NCBI GenBank assembly: GCA_003024175.1
Contig: MDYQ01000189.1
Coordinates: forward strand, 1 to 62,728
Length of the DNA: 62,728 bases
Direction of reading: 5' to 3'
DNA from: Planoprotostelium fungivorum
Lineage: Eukaryota; Evosea; Variosea; Cavosteliida; Cavosteliaceae
The translations under genes and the position numbers were made by a program. Below the pieces are notes generated by a model, which searched no databases, was not told the DNA's origin, and saw only the letters and a program-made list of their open reading frames with translations. Shown piece after piece: positions 1-10,677 of this stretch. Each line of letters starts with the position of its first letter. Positions within the stretch are counted from its first letter, which is position 1.

Positions 1-1050
1 AAAGGTAAGAACAATACATGAGTGGATCACACTTAAGCAAATAGGGAGAAAGGCAGAGGCTAAATATGACTGGTGTATGCTTTGGGCATCAATAGCCAGA
101 AATTGAGAAGGGAAATTGTGACGGCACTCCAGTACCCTGGATGGGACCTAATTCCAGAATCTTAGAAGATGAACTCCAAAACATTGTAGATAGAAATACC
201 AACATCAATCCTGAGTTTTAAGGCAAATGAACCACCTTCGTAAAGCTGGTGGAAGATAAAGATGTAAATCTATAAAAATCTAATTATTGTTTATATGCAA
301 TGTCATTGTGAACACTATCAGTTGCTCTGGCCTCCTTCTAAGTATGTTGAGAGTATTGTGTTGAAAGAGTACTAATTTCAAGGATTACCTGGATGAAATC
401 AGCTCAAATAGTAAAAAAAGAGACTGGACCAGATGCAAGAGACAGAATCAGAAGAAGGATACTGCAAGCTGCAGAGAATACAGGAGATGACACTGATGTT
501 GATGTTGAAAATGAGTAGTCTGTGCAATTTCAGAGTAAAACATAGGAAAATAAGTAAATCTTCTTTTTTATGCTCTTGATAAGCACTGAAAACACTAGAA
601 ACAAATATATTTACTATAAATCTACTTTATATTAATATAACATTACCATTGTACCAAATTTTACTATTCTTACTATTTGTTTACTTCTAATTTACACAGC
701 AAAATTACTATATTTACTATAATATTACCTAATTACTACATTTAACTATGACACAATGGTGGAACTGCACCTCTGCACCTTTTGCCTCCTTGTGTCTTTT
801 GTATGATTTGAGTGTATACATTTCCACACAGACTGCATAAAGCAAGTTCTGAGCGTGCAAACCCTTACAAATGTTTTGCAGAGGATTACCAAACAGAACA
901 CAGGAGGTGAGCATTCAGAGCAAGGTGAGTTGTAGAGAAATCCGCTATAATATTCCCTTTTACTATGATGGAGGGCAATGACATGAGATTGTCCAACTGA
1001 ATCGGGTATGATTCAGTGCGTCGGATCACTGTACACAAATTTGACAAAAC
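1..1050. other. AT-rich degenerate region at contig start
   Basis: No intact gene is visible. Base composition is clearly more AT-rich than the rest of the window, and the short-intron, gtgag-donor style of the neighbouring genes is absent. On the plus strand broken stretches look once-coding: around 330-375 and again 393-515, the latter encoding a charged tail (starts near MKSAQIVKKETGPDARD, ends VDVENE before a stop at about 516). Stops and frame changes separate them. This could be a decayed mobile element or a gene cut by the contig edge; no family was recognised. Confidence 0.4.
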
Positions 1051-1380
1051 CGAGGTAATACAACATTGATGCCTACTACTGTTTATATCTCATGGGTGCC
1101 TTGGTATGTCTCATGGGTCTCATCCTGTCCACTTCATTCATCTCTTCCTCTATTGCTTCATCTGGTCGAGCACCGATCAGTTCTGTTTCAATGGATGGTG
1201 CTGCATTCACAGTCTTCACAGGTGCAGGGCTCTCGTTCAGCGTGAACGCTGTATTCACAATCTTCACAGGTGTGTTGTTCTCTTTCGATGCCGTGGCCGT
1301 TGACTGTGGATAAACTAATCCAGGCCTACTCTCTCTTATCGAGTGTTGGTTTGTCAGAAACCTCTGCAACATCTCCAAGT

Positions 1381-3578
1381 TCATGCAGAGCAACTGTCAT
1401 CATCAGCCCTCGTTTTCCTCTGCCTCACCCTCTGCCTCAACCCTTGCTCCTTGATCTCTTGGTCCTCTGAGAGGATCACCACGTGTCTTCTCAGGTGGGC
1501 GTAGTCGATGCTGGTTCTCATGGCCTGCTGGAAGATACTCTCTTGTCTTCCGTCTTCTCTGCCGATCATGATGGCCACCCCATTTACGCTGTCCCTTCCT
1601 AGTTGTACATCTGTCTCCGTCATTTTCCTCCTCTCTTTCCCTCTCACATCGTTCAATCTCTTGCATGGGGTTGAAGTCAGTCGATCTGTCGTGTGTGTGA
1701 ACAACCTCTTGTGAATGGTAGGAAGGATCCTTCATGAAGTATCCATGAAGGGATGGATGAAACGATGACTCACCCGAGAGGCTTCTGGTTCCATTTCCTT
1801 CTCAGCGATTCGATTGTAGATTGTAATATTTTGATGCTCCATACATTTCCCAGCCTCTTCTTCTGCTCATGATGTCATTCGTGTCCTCTTGTCAAGAGTC
1901 TCACCTTCTCTTCTGACAATAAGCTGGTCAACTTGGACATGATATTTGTATTCTCGAACGCATCAGGTGCCATCAGAACGATTCCTCCTAGCATCGATGA
2001 GTCTATTGTGTGACCAGTCATTCGACGTCTCATCCCCATTCTCTCTTCTCACCATCTTCGAATAAAATCTCAGAGTGGTGTGGCTTCAGTAGGGTTCCCG
2101 AGGTACAACATCTGTGAGGTTCAATAGATGGGATGAGATCAGGTTCACCTGTCCAGATAACGTAGACCACGCGAGAATTTAAGGTTGGGGTATAATAATT
2201 TCCAGTCGTTGAGATAATGATGTTCTGTGAAGATTTTTTTGATCGTCTCGGGTTCAATCTACGTCACTCAGTCGATACAAGTTGGGTGATGATCTCATGT
2301 CGATGATGAGAGTGAGACAGATGTAGTACACACCACAACTAGATCTGTATGAAACGATGGTGCGTTACGATCGGTGAGCTTCTTCTCCATGACTCGATTG
2401 AAGATGGCACCCAGAGATTCTGCCTTCTTGGCTAACTCCATGGCCTCTTCTGACGATTCAAAGCCCACCAGACCGAATTTCATCCCTCTCAACTCATTCC
2501 CTCCATCTACGACCCGCTCCGTAGCCTCTTCCTTCTGTATTCCTCTCTCTACAACCTGACGTGGAGCTCCTCCCTTTTGTGATCCTCCCTCTACAACCTG
2601 CTTGGTGGTAGGACTCTTTTGTGGAGGACTTCTCTTCGATATCTTTACTGGTGCTCTGGCATGGCTCGTCTTCACCGGCAGGTTCACTTTCGGTAGTGGC
2701 TTAGCGGCCTCTTTGGTTGCAGTGGACTTGATTGCCACTCTCATCTCATTTGTACTTTCCTGTTGCATCGTAAGAGGAAGAGAGATGCACTTGACACAAG
2801 TTGAAGCAGAGTGAGAATGGATGATGAGATACGAAGTGGGCACCTTTCTTTCGGTCTGGTGAAGTGGACAGTACCAATCTTCCTTTGGAATCTCTTTGAG
2901 GGGAGGCTGAAGGCAGTACGTGTGATAAGCTCTCTTACAGTTCTCACTGTCACAGAGGAGGATGAGGTCGTCATTGTCACCTTGATGACAGGCAAAGCAC
3001 ATCACATCTCCATATGGATCTGAGGAAGATGAGAGACACACGAGGATCCAATTCACCTAAGACTGCTTCCACTAGTTGTTCACCGGCCTTCCTTCGAGTA
3101 TCAAATTGGCAGGCCTCGCAGGTCCAAGAGTCACTCAAGATGGAGAGGAGAGGAGGAACGAGGCAATCTGTGTGATATACCTTTCCACACTCATCACAAG
3201 GGAGCAGCTTATCTTCTCGTGTGCTCTGTTTACAAATCTTACATTGAAGATCTAACCGTGTCTGGGGTGTTAACATCCTGCCCTTGTTCTGAGATGGTGG
3301 CTGCGATGGTGGTTGCGGTGGTGGCTGCGATGGTAGTCGCGATGGTGGTTGTTCTGTAGCCGGAGCGGTGATATCGTCCGAATCATCAAATTGAGCACAT
3401 TCCTGACGATGTGGTTCAGAGTGATTATTCGTAAACGTATGAGACGATACTCACAGGACAATAAGGGCCTTTCAACCAAGATTCTTTTGGTTCTCCGCAG
3501 TTGACACACTCATCTTTGCGCGCTGATTCGGATAAATGAATGTCTCTTTCCTGCACGAGCTCGACACTACTCACGCAT
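1381..3578 (-). CDS. PHD-finger protein with BRCT-like region
   Basis: A nuclear chromatin-reader type protein assembled from about seven exons on the minus strand. A partial zinc motif (CVNCGEPKESWLKGPYC, ~3455-3520) is followed by a low-complexity Gln/Pro/Ser linker, then a PHD finger starting CKICKQST (~3085-3240) and a second, well-formed C4HC3 PHD finger (CFACHQGDNDDLILLC, ~2870-3020). A basic linker follows, then a segment resembling a BRCT fold (LRGMKFGLVGFESSEEAM, ~2300-2480), and further exons ending in the frame that stops at 1381. PHD fingers commonly bind histone H3 tails. The start (ATG at 3578, just before a short intron) is inferred from the splice frame and is the weakest part; exon junctions downstream of 2300 are also tentative. 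Confidence 0.7.
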
Positions 3579-3810
3579 TGTCGGGTCAGTGAGATGATCA
3601 CAACTTTGATCCCATCACTGGTTTGTAGATCAGCTCAATGAATTGATACATGCTTTCAATCGTCCCTAAACAGAACTGTACTGACGAGCTCGTCTCTTAC
3701 TGAATGCAACAATAATATCGATGCACGATACGGCTCAATCAATGGTCGTCCACCAATATGCAGTAGTGTTGGGCAAGAGATGATAAAAGTATAGAAGAGC
3801 CATTGAGACT

Positions 3811-4152
3811 TTAGAATTCGTAATCCCAAGGAGTGACAGTGGTGGTGTTTGGTAAAATGTATGTTTCAGCAAAATGTTTGTGGATGGGGTGAGGCAGGTA
3901 TGCATCCACTGCAGCGGCGTCTACAAAAGTCACCTGTCGATTTCATTACATGCCCGTTCACAATCACCGACTAACCTCCAGAACGTAGTCGTATTTGTCA
4001 ACGGATCTCGCAGCAAAGTTCTTACCCCAGTGTACCTCTATAACATTCGGAATGTCCCTCAGAAGTCCCGCCTTCTCTTTCAATGTGGAGAATTCTTCCG
4101 ATTCGAGGTATTCTGGCTTGAACTTGAATCCGACTACGTGACGTACTGGCAT
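3811..4152 (-). CDS. Dabb (stress-responsive A/B barrel) domain protein
   Basis: A 99-residue protein from two exons (4152-3976 and 3933-3811) with a 42-nt intron; the frame joins exactly. The sequence starts MPVRHVVGFKFKPEY and has the family's conserved pieces: the VRHVVxFKFK strand, a central helix with LRDIPNV, the YDYVLEVTF strand and the DAYLPHPIHKHF helix. Dabb proteins are small dimeric alpha+beta barrels found in plants, fungi and bacteria; most have no known reaction, and some relatives act as cyclases in polyketide pathways. Length matches a single-domain family member. Only the second exon reveals the diagnostic His-Pro-xx-His region, so a one-exon reading would truncate it. Confidence 0.85.
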
Positions 4153-4429
4153 GGTCGCTTTGTGGATGGTGTCGATGATGACGATGTCGTTGTTGTTCTA
4201 CAAGCTGTGTCGGTCTTTTTCGTTATTTGTTTTTCAGCCTTCTCTCGCACTGCCAGTTAGGATCAAATCTTAGGGTATATGCCTCTGTTGACGGTAGTGT
4301 CTTCATCATTTAATATATTCGACATTCCTCCTTACGATTCATTATTTCACAGGAACGATTCAGAGCTATATCTTTATTTAATATAAATATTTCTCACCAA
4401 TCGTTACTCTTCTCTCGATTATGAACTTT

Positions 4430-5063
4430 CTATTCTGGATACCCGACCTGGATGGTGTTGATGATCTGGGAGATGATGAACACGGGAGAAAGTTCGCGAT
4501 CGTCTCGTCTCATTCTGCGGACTTCACTATTTCACTCTGGATCTCAGGCAGAAATAATCGAACGAGCACCTAGTGATGCTTACTCACGCGATACCAACTG
4601 TGACACTGTAGATCAGTCTTGTTGCAGAGGTCGATCCTCTGACTATGCTGTGGTCCTTCGCTTTGAAAGTATTCCATGCTATTTGCTGACGATGACTACT
4701 GTTGGTACAAGTGTTCACGAGGAGTTCTACGTCCTGCGGTGAATGTTCTGATGGCAGCTTCATGTCCACTTGGATTAGGATTCTCCTGATATGACCTCCT
4801 TGTGTTCTGTGGTGTTCCTCCAGTCTGAAACCTGTGTGGTATCCCATCCCGTCATTGAAGTGGGTAATAGATTGGACGGGCAATAGTAGTCGTTGCGACG
4901 AGACGCTCTCAGTAGCTAAAGTTTCAGTCGGGGGAGTGAGAAGACTGTCAGATGTGATGTGCCATCTCTCTCGTTTCAGGTGAGCTTCCCTTTTTAGATG
5001 GTCTCTGCGACGCCTGAGATCGAGTCCCTCAGTTGATGTGGAATCATCTGAGCGGTAGAGCAT
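4430..5063 (-). CDS. Unrecognised 186-aa protein
   Basis: Two exons (5063-4588 and 4514-4430) join in phase across an intron with a gtgagta donor and a gcag acceptor, and the joined reading stays open to a stop with a plausible helical C-terminus (SPVFIISQIINTIQVG). The N-terminal third is highly charged (repeated KRE/RRR), the rest is mixed. No domain was recognised. The splice-consistent extension beyond the first-exon stop is the main argument that this is a real gene. The start at 5063 is the most upstream Met in frame; an upstream exon cannot be excluded. Confidence 0.5.
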
Positions 5064-5651
5064 AATATAGCACTGATCTACATTCTATTCATCTTGTATG
5101 GGTCCATCTATGAGATGAAATGAAGACGGGATATCGTAGCGAGTCAGACGAGAACAGAAGAAGATTTACCATGAGGCACATGACCAATTCTAAATCGAGC
5201 AGCCACCCAGTTTCAGGAATGGGTATTTGAGTATCGCATTCCATCGAATACTCACTCATTTCGGATTGTACTCACTCATCAATACTCATTCTAGATATGA
5301 TGCGGTACGTTCATTCATCACATGACGGCAACACATGTCACATCTGTTACGGCTCGTTGTAGACTTCATCCCGCATAGCTAAATAAAGCTTTCAACCCTC
5401 ACGAAGAACCCGTAGTCTTCTTATCCTTTGTTTCGTTATCTATTATCACTCTAGATCATATCGTAAAACTATAGGATCGTCATAGTCATCTCCCGATCGA
5501 TTATCATCGTAACCTAACAACATCACATCACCAATTACATCGTGTGATGAAGACGATAACGCACGATACACCTTCATTGATGCAATATCCTTCATCTTGT
5601 TGTTGGGTTCCTGCTCATATGCACCTTCCTCTCTCAGATGGGACGCCGTCT
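5064..5651. other. Intergenic, no gene seen
   Basis: No reading frame with family similarity or splice-consistent extension was found. It contains several copies of ACTCATT/TACTCATC-like short repeats around 5240-5300. It ends abruptly at the junction with the PEX5-derived copy. Confidence 0.4.
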
Positions 5652-5898
5652 CAGAGTCCATCCTCGCCTTCGAAGCTGAGCTGCAGGCCGAGCCAGAGAA
5701 CAGTGAATGCTGGGAGCACCTCGGTCACGCTCAGGCCGAGAGTGATCGAGACGCCATGGCCATCTCCGCTCTCAGTCGTGCCGTAGAACTGGACGAGACC
5801 AACTTGTCGGCTAAGATGGCACTCGCAGTGTCCAACACCAACGATTGGTACAGGTCGGTCTTCCATCTTCTCTACGTCGATGGATAGTGAAGATTGCC
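5652..5898 (+). pseudogene. Truncated copy of part of PEX5
   Basis: About 246 bp nearly identical to 23380-23626 inside the PEX5 gene further right; only one internal mismatch was seen (gagctgcagg here, gagctccagg there). The copy begins inside a coding exon ([16 protein letters not shown]) and runs through the end of that exon into the following short intron, stopping just before the intron's acceptor. It therefore lacks a start, most TPRs and the C-terminus and cannot make a receptor. Presence of the intron shows it was copied as DNA rather than by retroposition. The near-identity means it is very recent, or is kept similar by gene conversion, or is an assembly artefact. Confidence 0.9.
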
Positions 5899-6172
5899 GG
5901 TCTTTCCTTCGTGATAATCCTCGCATCAACGGAAAATGAGTTGATGCCACACAAGTATTATTAATTCCATTCATATCAACACTATTTCACGGTCGCAGCA
6001 CCTTCTTCCGAAAGGTAAGATAACATAGAACTTAAGTAGATGCAGCCGCAATCCACCAAGTGAGAACTCTGGGTGGCTAACAAGACGCTGAAAAGTGTTT
6101 TCGCGGTGTACACAATGATATCATATGTTTAATAAGGGATTTAACATCTTAGACGTAAGAAATTTAGAGGTC

Positions 6173-6442
6173 CTAGTCCTTCTTTGAGTCCGTGCTGTCT
6201 TTTTTCTCGATGACAGCATCATTAGCTGTCTCAACGTCATCGAATCCGTGGCCACTCATGCTCAAGGCCTCTGCGGAACCTTGCATAGCCTACAACAGAT
6301 TGAGCAAACCGACCACCGACGTCAGTGGTTCACTCACTTTGTGGCCTGATCCTCCGTAGGTTGATGTATTTGGATGCTCTGCAATGACTTGCTGGTAAGT
6401 TTGAGACACTGCATTGGGATCGAAAGCGTTAGAGGAGGACAT
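6173..6442 (-). CDS. Small hydrophilic 73-aa protein
   Basis: Two exons (6442-6338 and 6289-6173) joined in phase across a 48-nt intron with a gtgagtg donor and a gtag acceptor. The product starts MSSSNAFDPNAVSQTYQQV and ends in an acidic/lysine tail (KKDSTDSKKD). It has no membrane segment or signal peptide and no recognised family. The Ser/Gly-rich composition suggests a flexible protein. It shares a ~300-bp upstream region with the divergently transcribed kinesin gene. Confidence 0.6.
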
Positions 6443-6746
6443 GATGTTCGTTTGTTGCTGATGTTTGTTTGTTTGTTGTGGGAGAAAGTTGGAATTTCAC
6501 CCGCTTCTGTGAGATCTTCTTGTCTAAGTTTACGTATGCGATAAGCCTGATTCAATTCGTGGAGCGCACGGTTTTCCGATCTGAAAGATCGTTTGGACAA
6601 AGAGCTGAAGACCCTATAAGTTACCTGTGCAATTGGGCAGTCAGATTTAGCTTTATAAAAAGGATGGAAATGGTATTTATTTATTTTCAAGTCGAACATT
6701 TTTGGGTCCATTTTTACCCGAAGGTCGCACAGCGCCTCGCCTCACG

Positions 6747-9700
6747 ATGGCTTCACAGAACATCGTGGTGGCAGTGAGATGCCGTCCATTAAATAAGGTC
6801 GAATTGGCAAACGGAAATTCTCGGTGAGCCGATTTGACCATACCTCCTCTTGTTGTCTATACTGCATGGTGTCTCACTTGATTGCTCATAGAGGACAGAA
6901 TTGTTGACATGGACTTGAAGATGGGTCAAATCAATGTTTTAAACCCTGCTGAACCAAAAGAACCCAAAAAATCCTTCACCTTTGATATGATCTATAACTG
7001 GGAGTAAGACGGTTCACAAATCTGAAGACTGATGGAATCAGGTGCACACAGAGGATGATTTACGATGAAACAGCCGCACCCATGGTCAATGCTGTACTCG
7101 AAGGATTCAATGGTGAGGGAGTTGAGAGATGATGAGCACACTAACATTTTGGAGGCACTATCTTTGCGTATGGACAAACAGGAACGGGGAAGACGTTCAC
7201 AATGCAGGGCGTTGAAGAAGTCAAAGAATTGAGAGGCATCATTCCAAATTCCTTCGAGCACATCTTTGATAACATATCTCTATCCACAGGAAAGGTGCGA
7301 GACGAGAGTTCGGTATTCAACTCATCTATTCAGGAATACCTTGTGCGTGCCTCCTACCTGGAGATTTACAATGAAAACATCAGAGACCTTCTATCCAAGA
7401 ATCCAGATACGAGATTAGACCTCAAGGAGCACCCAGACAAAGGAGTGTACGTGAAAGACCTCTCCGAGATCGTGGTCTCCTCTGTCTCCGAGATCGATGC
7501 AGTCATGCAGCAGGGTTCCAAGAATCGATCCGTGGGGTTCACTTTGATGAACGCTGGCTCTTCGAGATCCCACTCCATCTTCACCATCACCATCGAGTCC
7601 AGCACTCCCAACCCTCAAGGAGGGGATCCCTTGATCAGAGCAGGAAGACTCAACCTCGTTGATCTCGCTGGTTCAGAGCGACAAGGAAAGACTGGAGCGG
7701 AAGTGAGTGGATACCATGAAGACCGTTCTGACGTGAAAGGGTCTGCGGTTGGTGGAAGCGACCAAGATCAATCTCTCTCTGACGGCCCTCGGTAACGTCA
7801 TGTCTGCCCTGGTCGAGGGAAAATCGAAGCATATTCCATACCGCGACTCCAAACTCACTCGTCTCCTGCAAGATTCTCTCGGAGGAAATGCGAAGACTTC
7901 GATGATCGCCAACCTGGGCCCTGCTGACTACAACTACGACGAGACCATCGGAACTCTCAGGTGAGAGGAGTGAAGCTCAAGGACTGAGTGTGTCAGATGG
8001 GCCAATCGAGCCAAGAACATCAAGAACAAGCCCAAGGTCAATGAGGACCCCAAGGATGCCATGTTGAGACAGCTGCAGGAGGAGCTGGAGAAGTGAGCGA
8101 CATTCGAAGACGAATCTCACCTGCCTCAGACTGAAGGCGGCCATCGCCAATGGAGGTGTCAGACAATCCATTCCTGGCTCCCCGTCGGGTGGTTCGGTCA
8201 ACTCGCCCAAAGTGGTCATCAGGAGGATCGTCAAGCAGACAGGCATCGACGCAGACTCACTGGAGAAGGTGAGGTGTTTCACCATCCTCAACTCATTGAT
8301 GCAGTTGAAATCGCAAAAAGATTCCGAAATCCAATCAGCGCTTCAGGAGAAGGGTGAGAGAGGGTGCGAGTGTGGAGACTGATGTCAGGCATTGTCGAGG
8401 AAGAACGAGAGAGAATCGTGGCCGAGTTGAGACAAGTCCAGCAGAAGACTCTTCGGGATCAGGAGGAGCATGCCATGCTCCAGAAGAAGATCGCCCTGGT
8501 GCAGAACAAATTGATCTCTGGAAATCTTCAAGATGAAGCTCAGAAGCAGGAGGCTGAGATCAGGAGGAGGCGAGCTGAATTGGAGAAGAAACAGGTGAGC
8601 TGAGAAACTGCAAGAGTGTCGAGTGAATGTTCTGGTAGTTGGAAAAGAAACATCTCGAGAGGGAGTTGGCAGAAAAGCAGGCGGAGCAAGACAAAATGGA
8701 AGAGAAATTTACTTCATTAACGCAAGAAGTAGAGGAAAAAACGAAGAAACTTAAAAAGTTGTGGACCAAGTTTGAAGAATCTAAGAACGAGATCAGAGAT
8801 CAAAATCGAGAATTCGCCACTGGTGAGAATGTACAGCACCCCACAACTCACTGTCTTCAGAGCGAGAAGATTTGTTAGATAATATTCGTGAATTAACAGT
8901 ACAATTGAAACTGAAAAATCTTATGATTGATTCATTCATTCCGGTGAGAGAGATAGTCTTCTGTGATGTCTCTGAACATTACCGCAGGAAGAGGAAGTCA
9001 AAAGCATCGAACAAAGAGCTGAATGGAACGAAGAGATGGGTGAGTTACCTATGTCACTTGATTATCTTTCATCGTCATCTTACTGATTGTTTATCATCTT
9101 GCATGTCACTTCGTTGTTTATCATCTTACATATCACCTTGTTGTTTATCATCTTTTATCGTTATGTTTCATCTCACGTTACTATCTTCTCATATGGGTCA
9201 GAAACCTGGGTGCTCTCGCACAAAAAATACCTGAGTAATAAGGGATTCAAACGGCCCGTGTCTGCCATCGGATTGAAGAGACCGGTGGCGGAGGTGGCGA
9301 GAAGTGCTGGCGTGAGCAACCCCAGATACAGAGTGATTCCCTCCCTCTCTCCTCGTCTCACATCTACAGCCCGAGAACATTGTACAATTTGAGTTAGAGA
9401 TGCCTGATCGCACCACGTTAGACTATGAGAGTGCTGAGCCCAGAATCAAAGCAACGATACAAGCAGCTCTCACAGAGGAAGAGGATGTCATTGTTGAAGC
9501 CCAGTGAGTCTTTTCTTCGTAACAAGTCATACGAATCAATTTCATCTGAATGAATTGATTGTGAGCTGACGACACAAACAGAGACAATCTCCCCACATTA
9601 GAGATGAAACCGAAGAGAAGGTCCAGCTCGAATTCAGGATCGACGAGCAATTCACCAGCAGTAGGAAGGAAGAGCAGACCAGCCAGTGCGATGAAGAAGA

Positions 9701-9777
9701 GCAGCGGAAGCGGAACATCTTCGCCAGCGGCTGACTCACCAGAGTACCCACAAGCGAGAGGAAAAGTAAGAAAATGA
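6747..9777 (+). CDS. Kinesin-2 family motor (KIF3/osm-3 type)
   Basis: A plus-end-directed microtubule motor of roughly 750 residues in 15 exons. The N-terminal motor head begins [17 protein letters not shown] and holds the P-loop GQTGTGKT (~7176-7200), switch [10 protein letters not shown] (~7551-7578), switch [12 protein letters not shown] (~7652-7682) and the neck entry [18 protein letters not shown] long coiled coil follows (~8340-8880), then the region [20 protein letters not shown] and a tail containing [19 protein letters not shown], which is characteristic of kinesin-2 rather than kinesin-1. Kinesin-2 drives anterograde intraflagellar transport, so this points to a cilium. Introns are mostly 35-45 nt; the one at ~9039-9198 is longer and holds an imperfect tandem repeat. 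Convergent with TIM22, whose stop is 20 bp downstream. Whether it is the A, B or homodimeric type is undecided. Confidence 0.93.
9050..9170 (+). repeat. Imperfect tandem repeat in kinesin intron
   Basis: Imperfect copies of a ~27-base unit containing cttgttgtttatcatctt inside the longest kinesin intron, between EEM and ETWVLS. Confidence 0.6.
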
Positions 9778-9796
9778 TTCTGTACACTATCCCTCT

Positions 9797-10531
9797 TTAA
9801 TGACTTTCGCTCTTGCTGAATCCAATCTTTCTCATCCATTCGCCTCGAGTGAAATCTTTGTACTGATCGATGTCATCGTGATGTGCCTGTGTCCATCAGT
9901 TCATCGCAAAGTGACTCAGATGCTCTCACGTGCATGGACGGATCGTGACGACCCATGAACCAGTCGATGGCGGCGGAGAAAGCTGCGAAGCCACCCGCAC
10001 TGAAAGCAATTCCTTTAGGTCCCGCTTTTCGATGTCAATCAACAGAGAGCACCAGCAGCATCACCATTTCTGGCCAATATCGCACCAGTGAGTAATCCTG
10101 CATAGATCGAATTCATCCGGTCATCTTTCCCTCTGCCCTGGAGATGCTCAGATGCAATGGACATCAACAGAGTGTACTCACCCATTCGAAGTAACATTCA
10201 GTCGCTGTGAAGATCCCTCCGACCCAGAAGAAGTTTCTGCCCATCGATGTACTGTTCTGTTTCATCTGTCTGAATCCAATCTTCAGCTGTTCTTTCAGTG
10301 GTTTGTCTCTGTCCTCTACTCCTCCCGCTGGGTTGAAACCAAAAACACCTCCGATGGCCAAACCCATGGCACCACCTGTTGAGTCATGCTCACGAAAGGG
10401 TTTGACAAATGCTCACCAATGATGGATGATGCGACGGTCTTGACTGGGCAGCTTTCGAACACTTCCTGAAATTTGGAAAAAACGGGAGGTGGTGGCTTTT
10501 CGTAGCCGTTAGGAGAAGGTGGCATCATCAT
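9797..10531 (-). CDS. TIM22: TIM22, mitochondrial inner-membrane carrier translocase
   Basis: Five exons give a ~190-residue Tim17/Tim22/Tim23-family protein. It starts MMMPPSPNGYEKPPPPVF, followed by the first conserved helix (CPVKTVASSIIGGAMGLAIG), the GIFTATECYFEW segment, the hallmark GRGKDDRMNSIYAGLLTGAI and the last helix AGPKGIAFSAGGFAAFSAAID. The conserved Cys pair (CPVK and TATEC) matches the disulfide seen in TIM22 proteins. Ending AxxxID rather than the Tim23 or Tim17 pattern favours TIM22, the core of the complex inserting carrier proteins into the inner membrane. A hydrophilic tail (~29 residues, ending KSESH) is an extra exon beyond the usual end. The divergent ARL13B-like gene starts 147 bp away. 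Confidence 0.9.
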
Positions 10532-10677
10532 ATTTGAGGGTATATGTTGAAGATCTGATCGAATGGATCGTGATGTGATGCGATCGAGTTGAACTTCAAC
10601 TTGAAATCTTCTTCACTACAACAGTCTATTTAAAGATATTCGGCCATTGAAGCCAAACGCCTAAACGACCACCAAAC

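Noticed and set aside
5597-5887. TPR-like protein with an in-frame ATG
   Set aside because: Part of the PEX5 fragment copy; the end is intron sequence read through.
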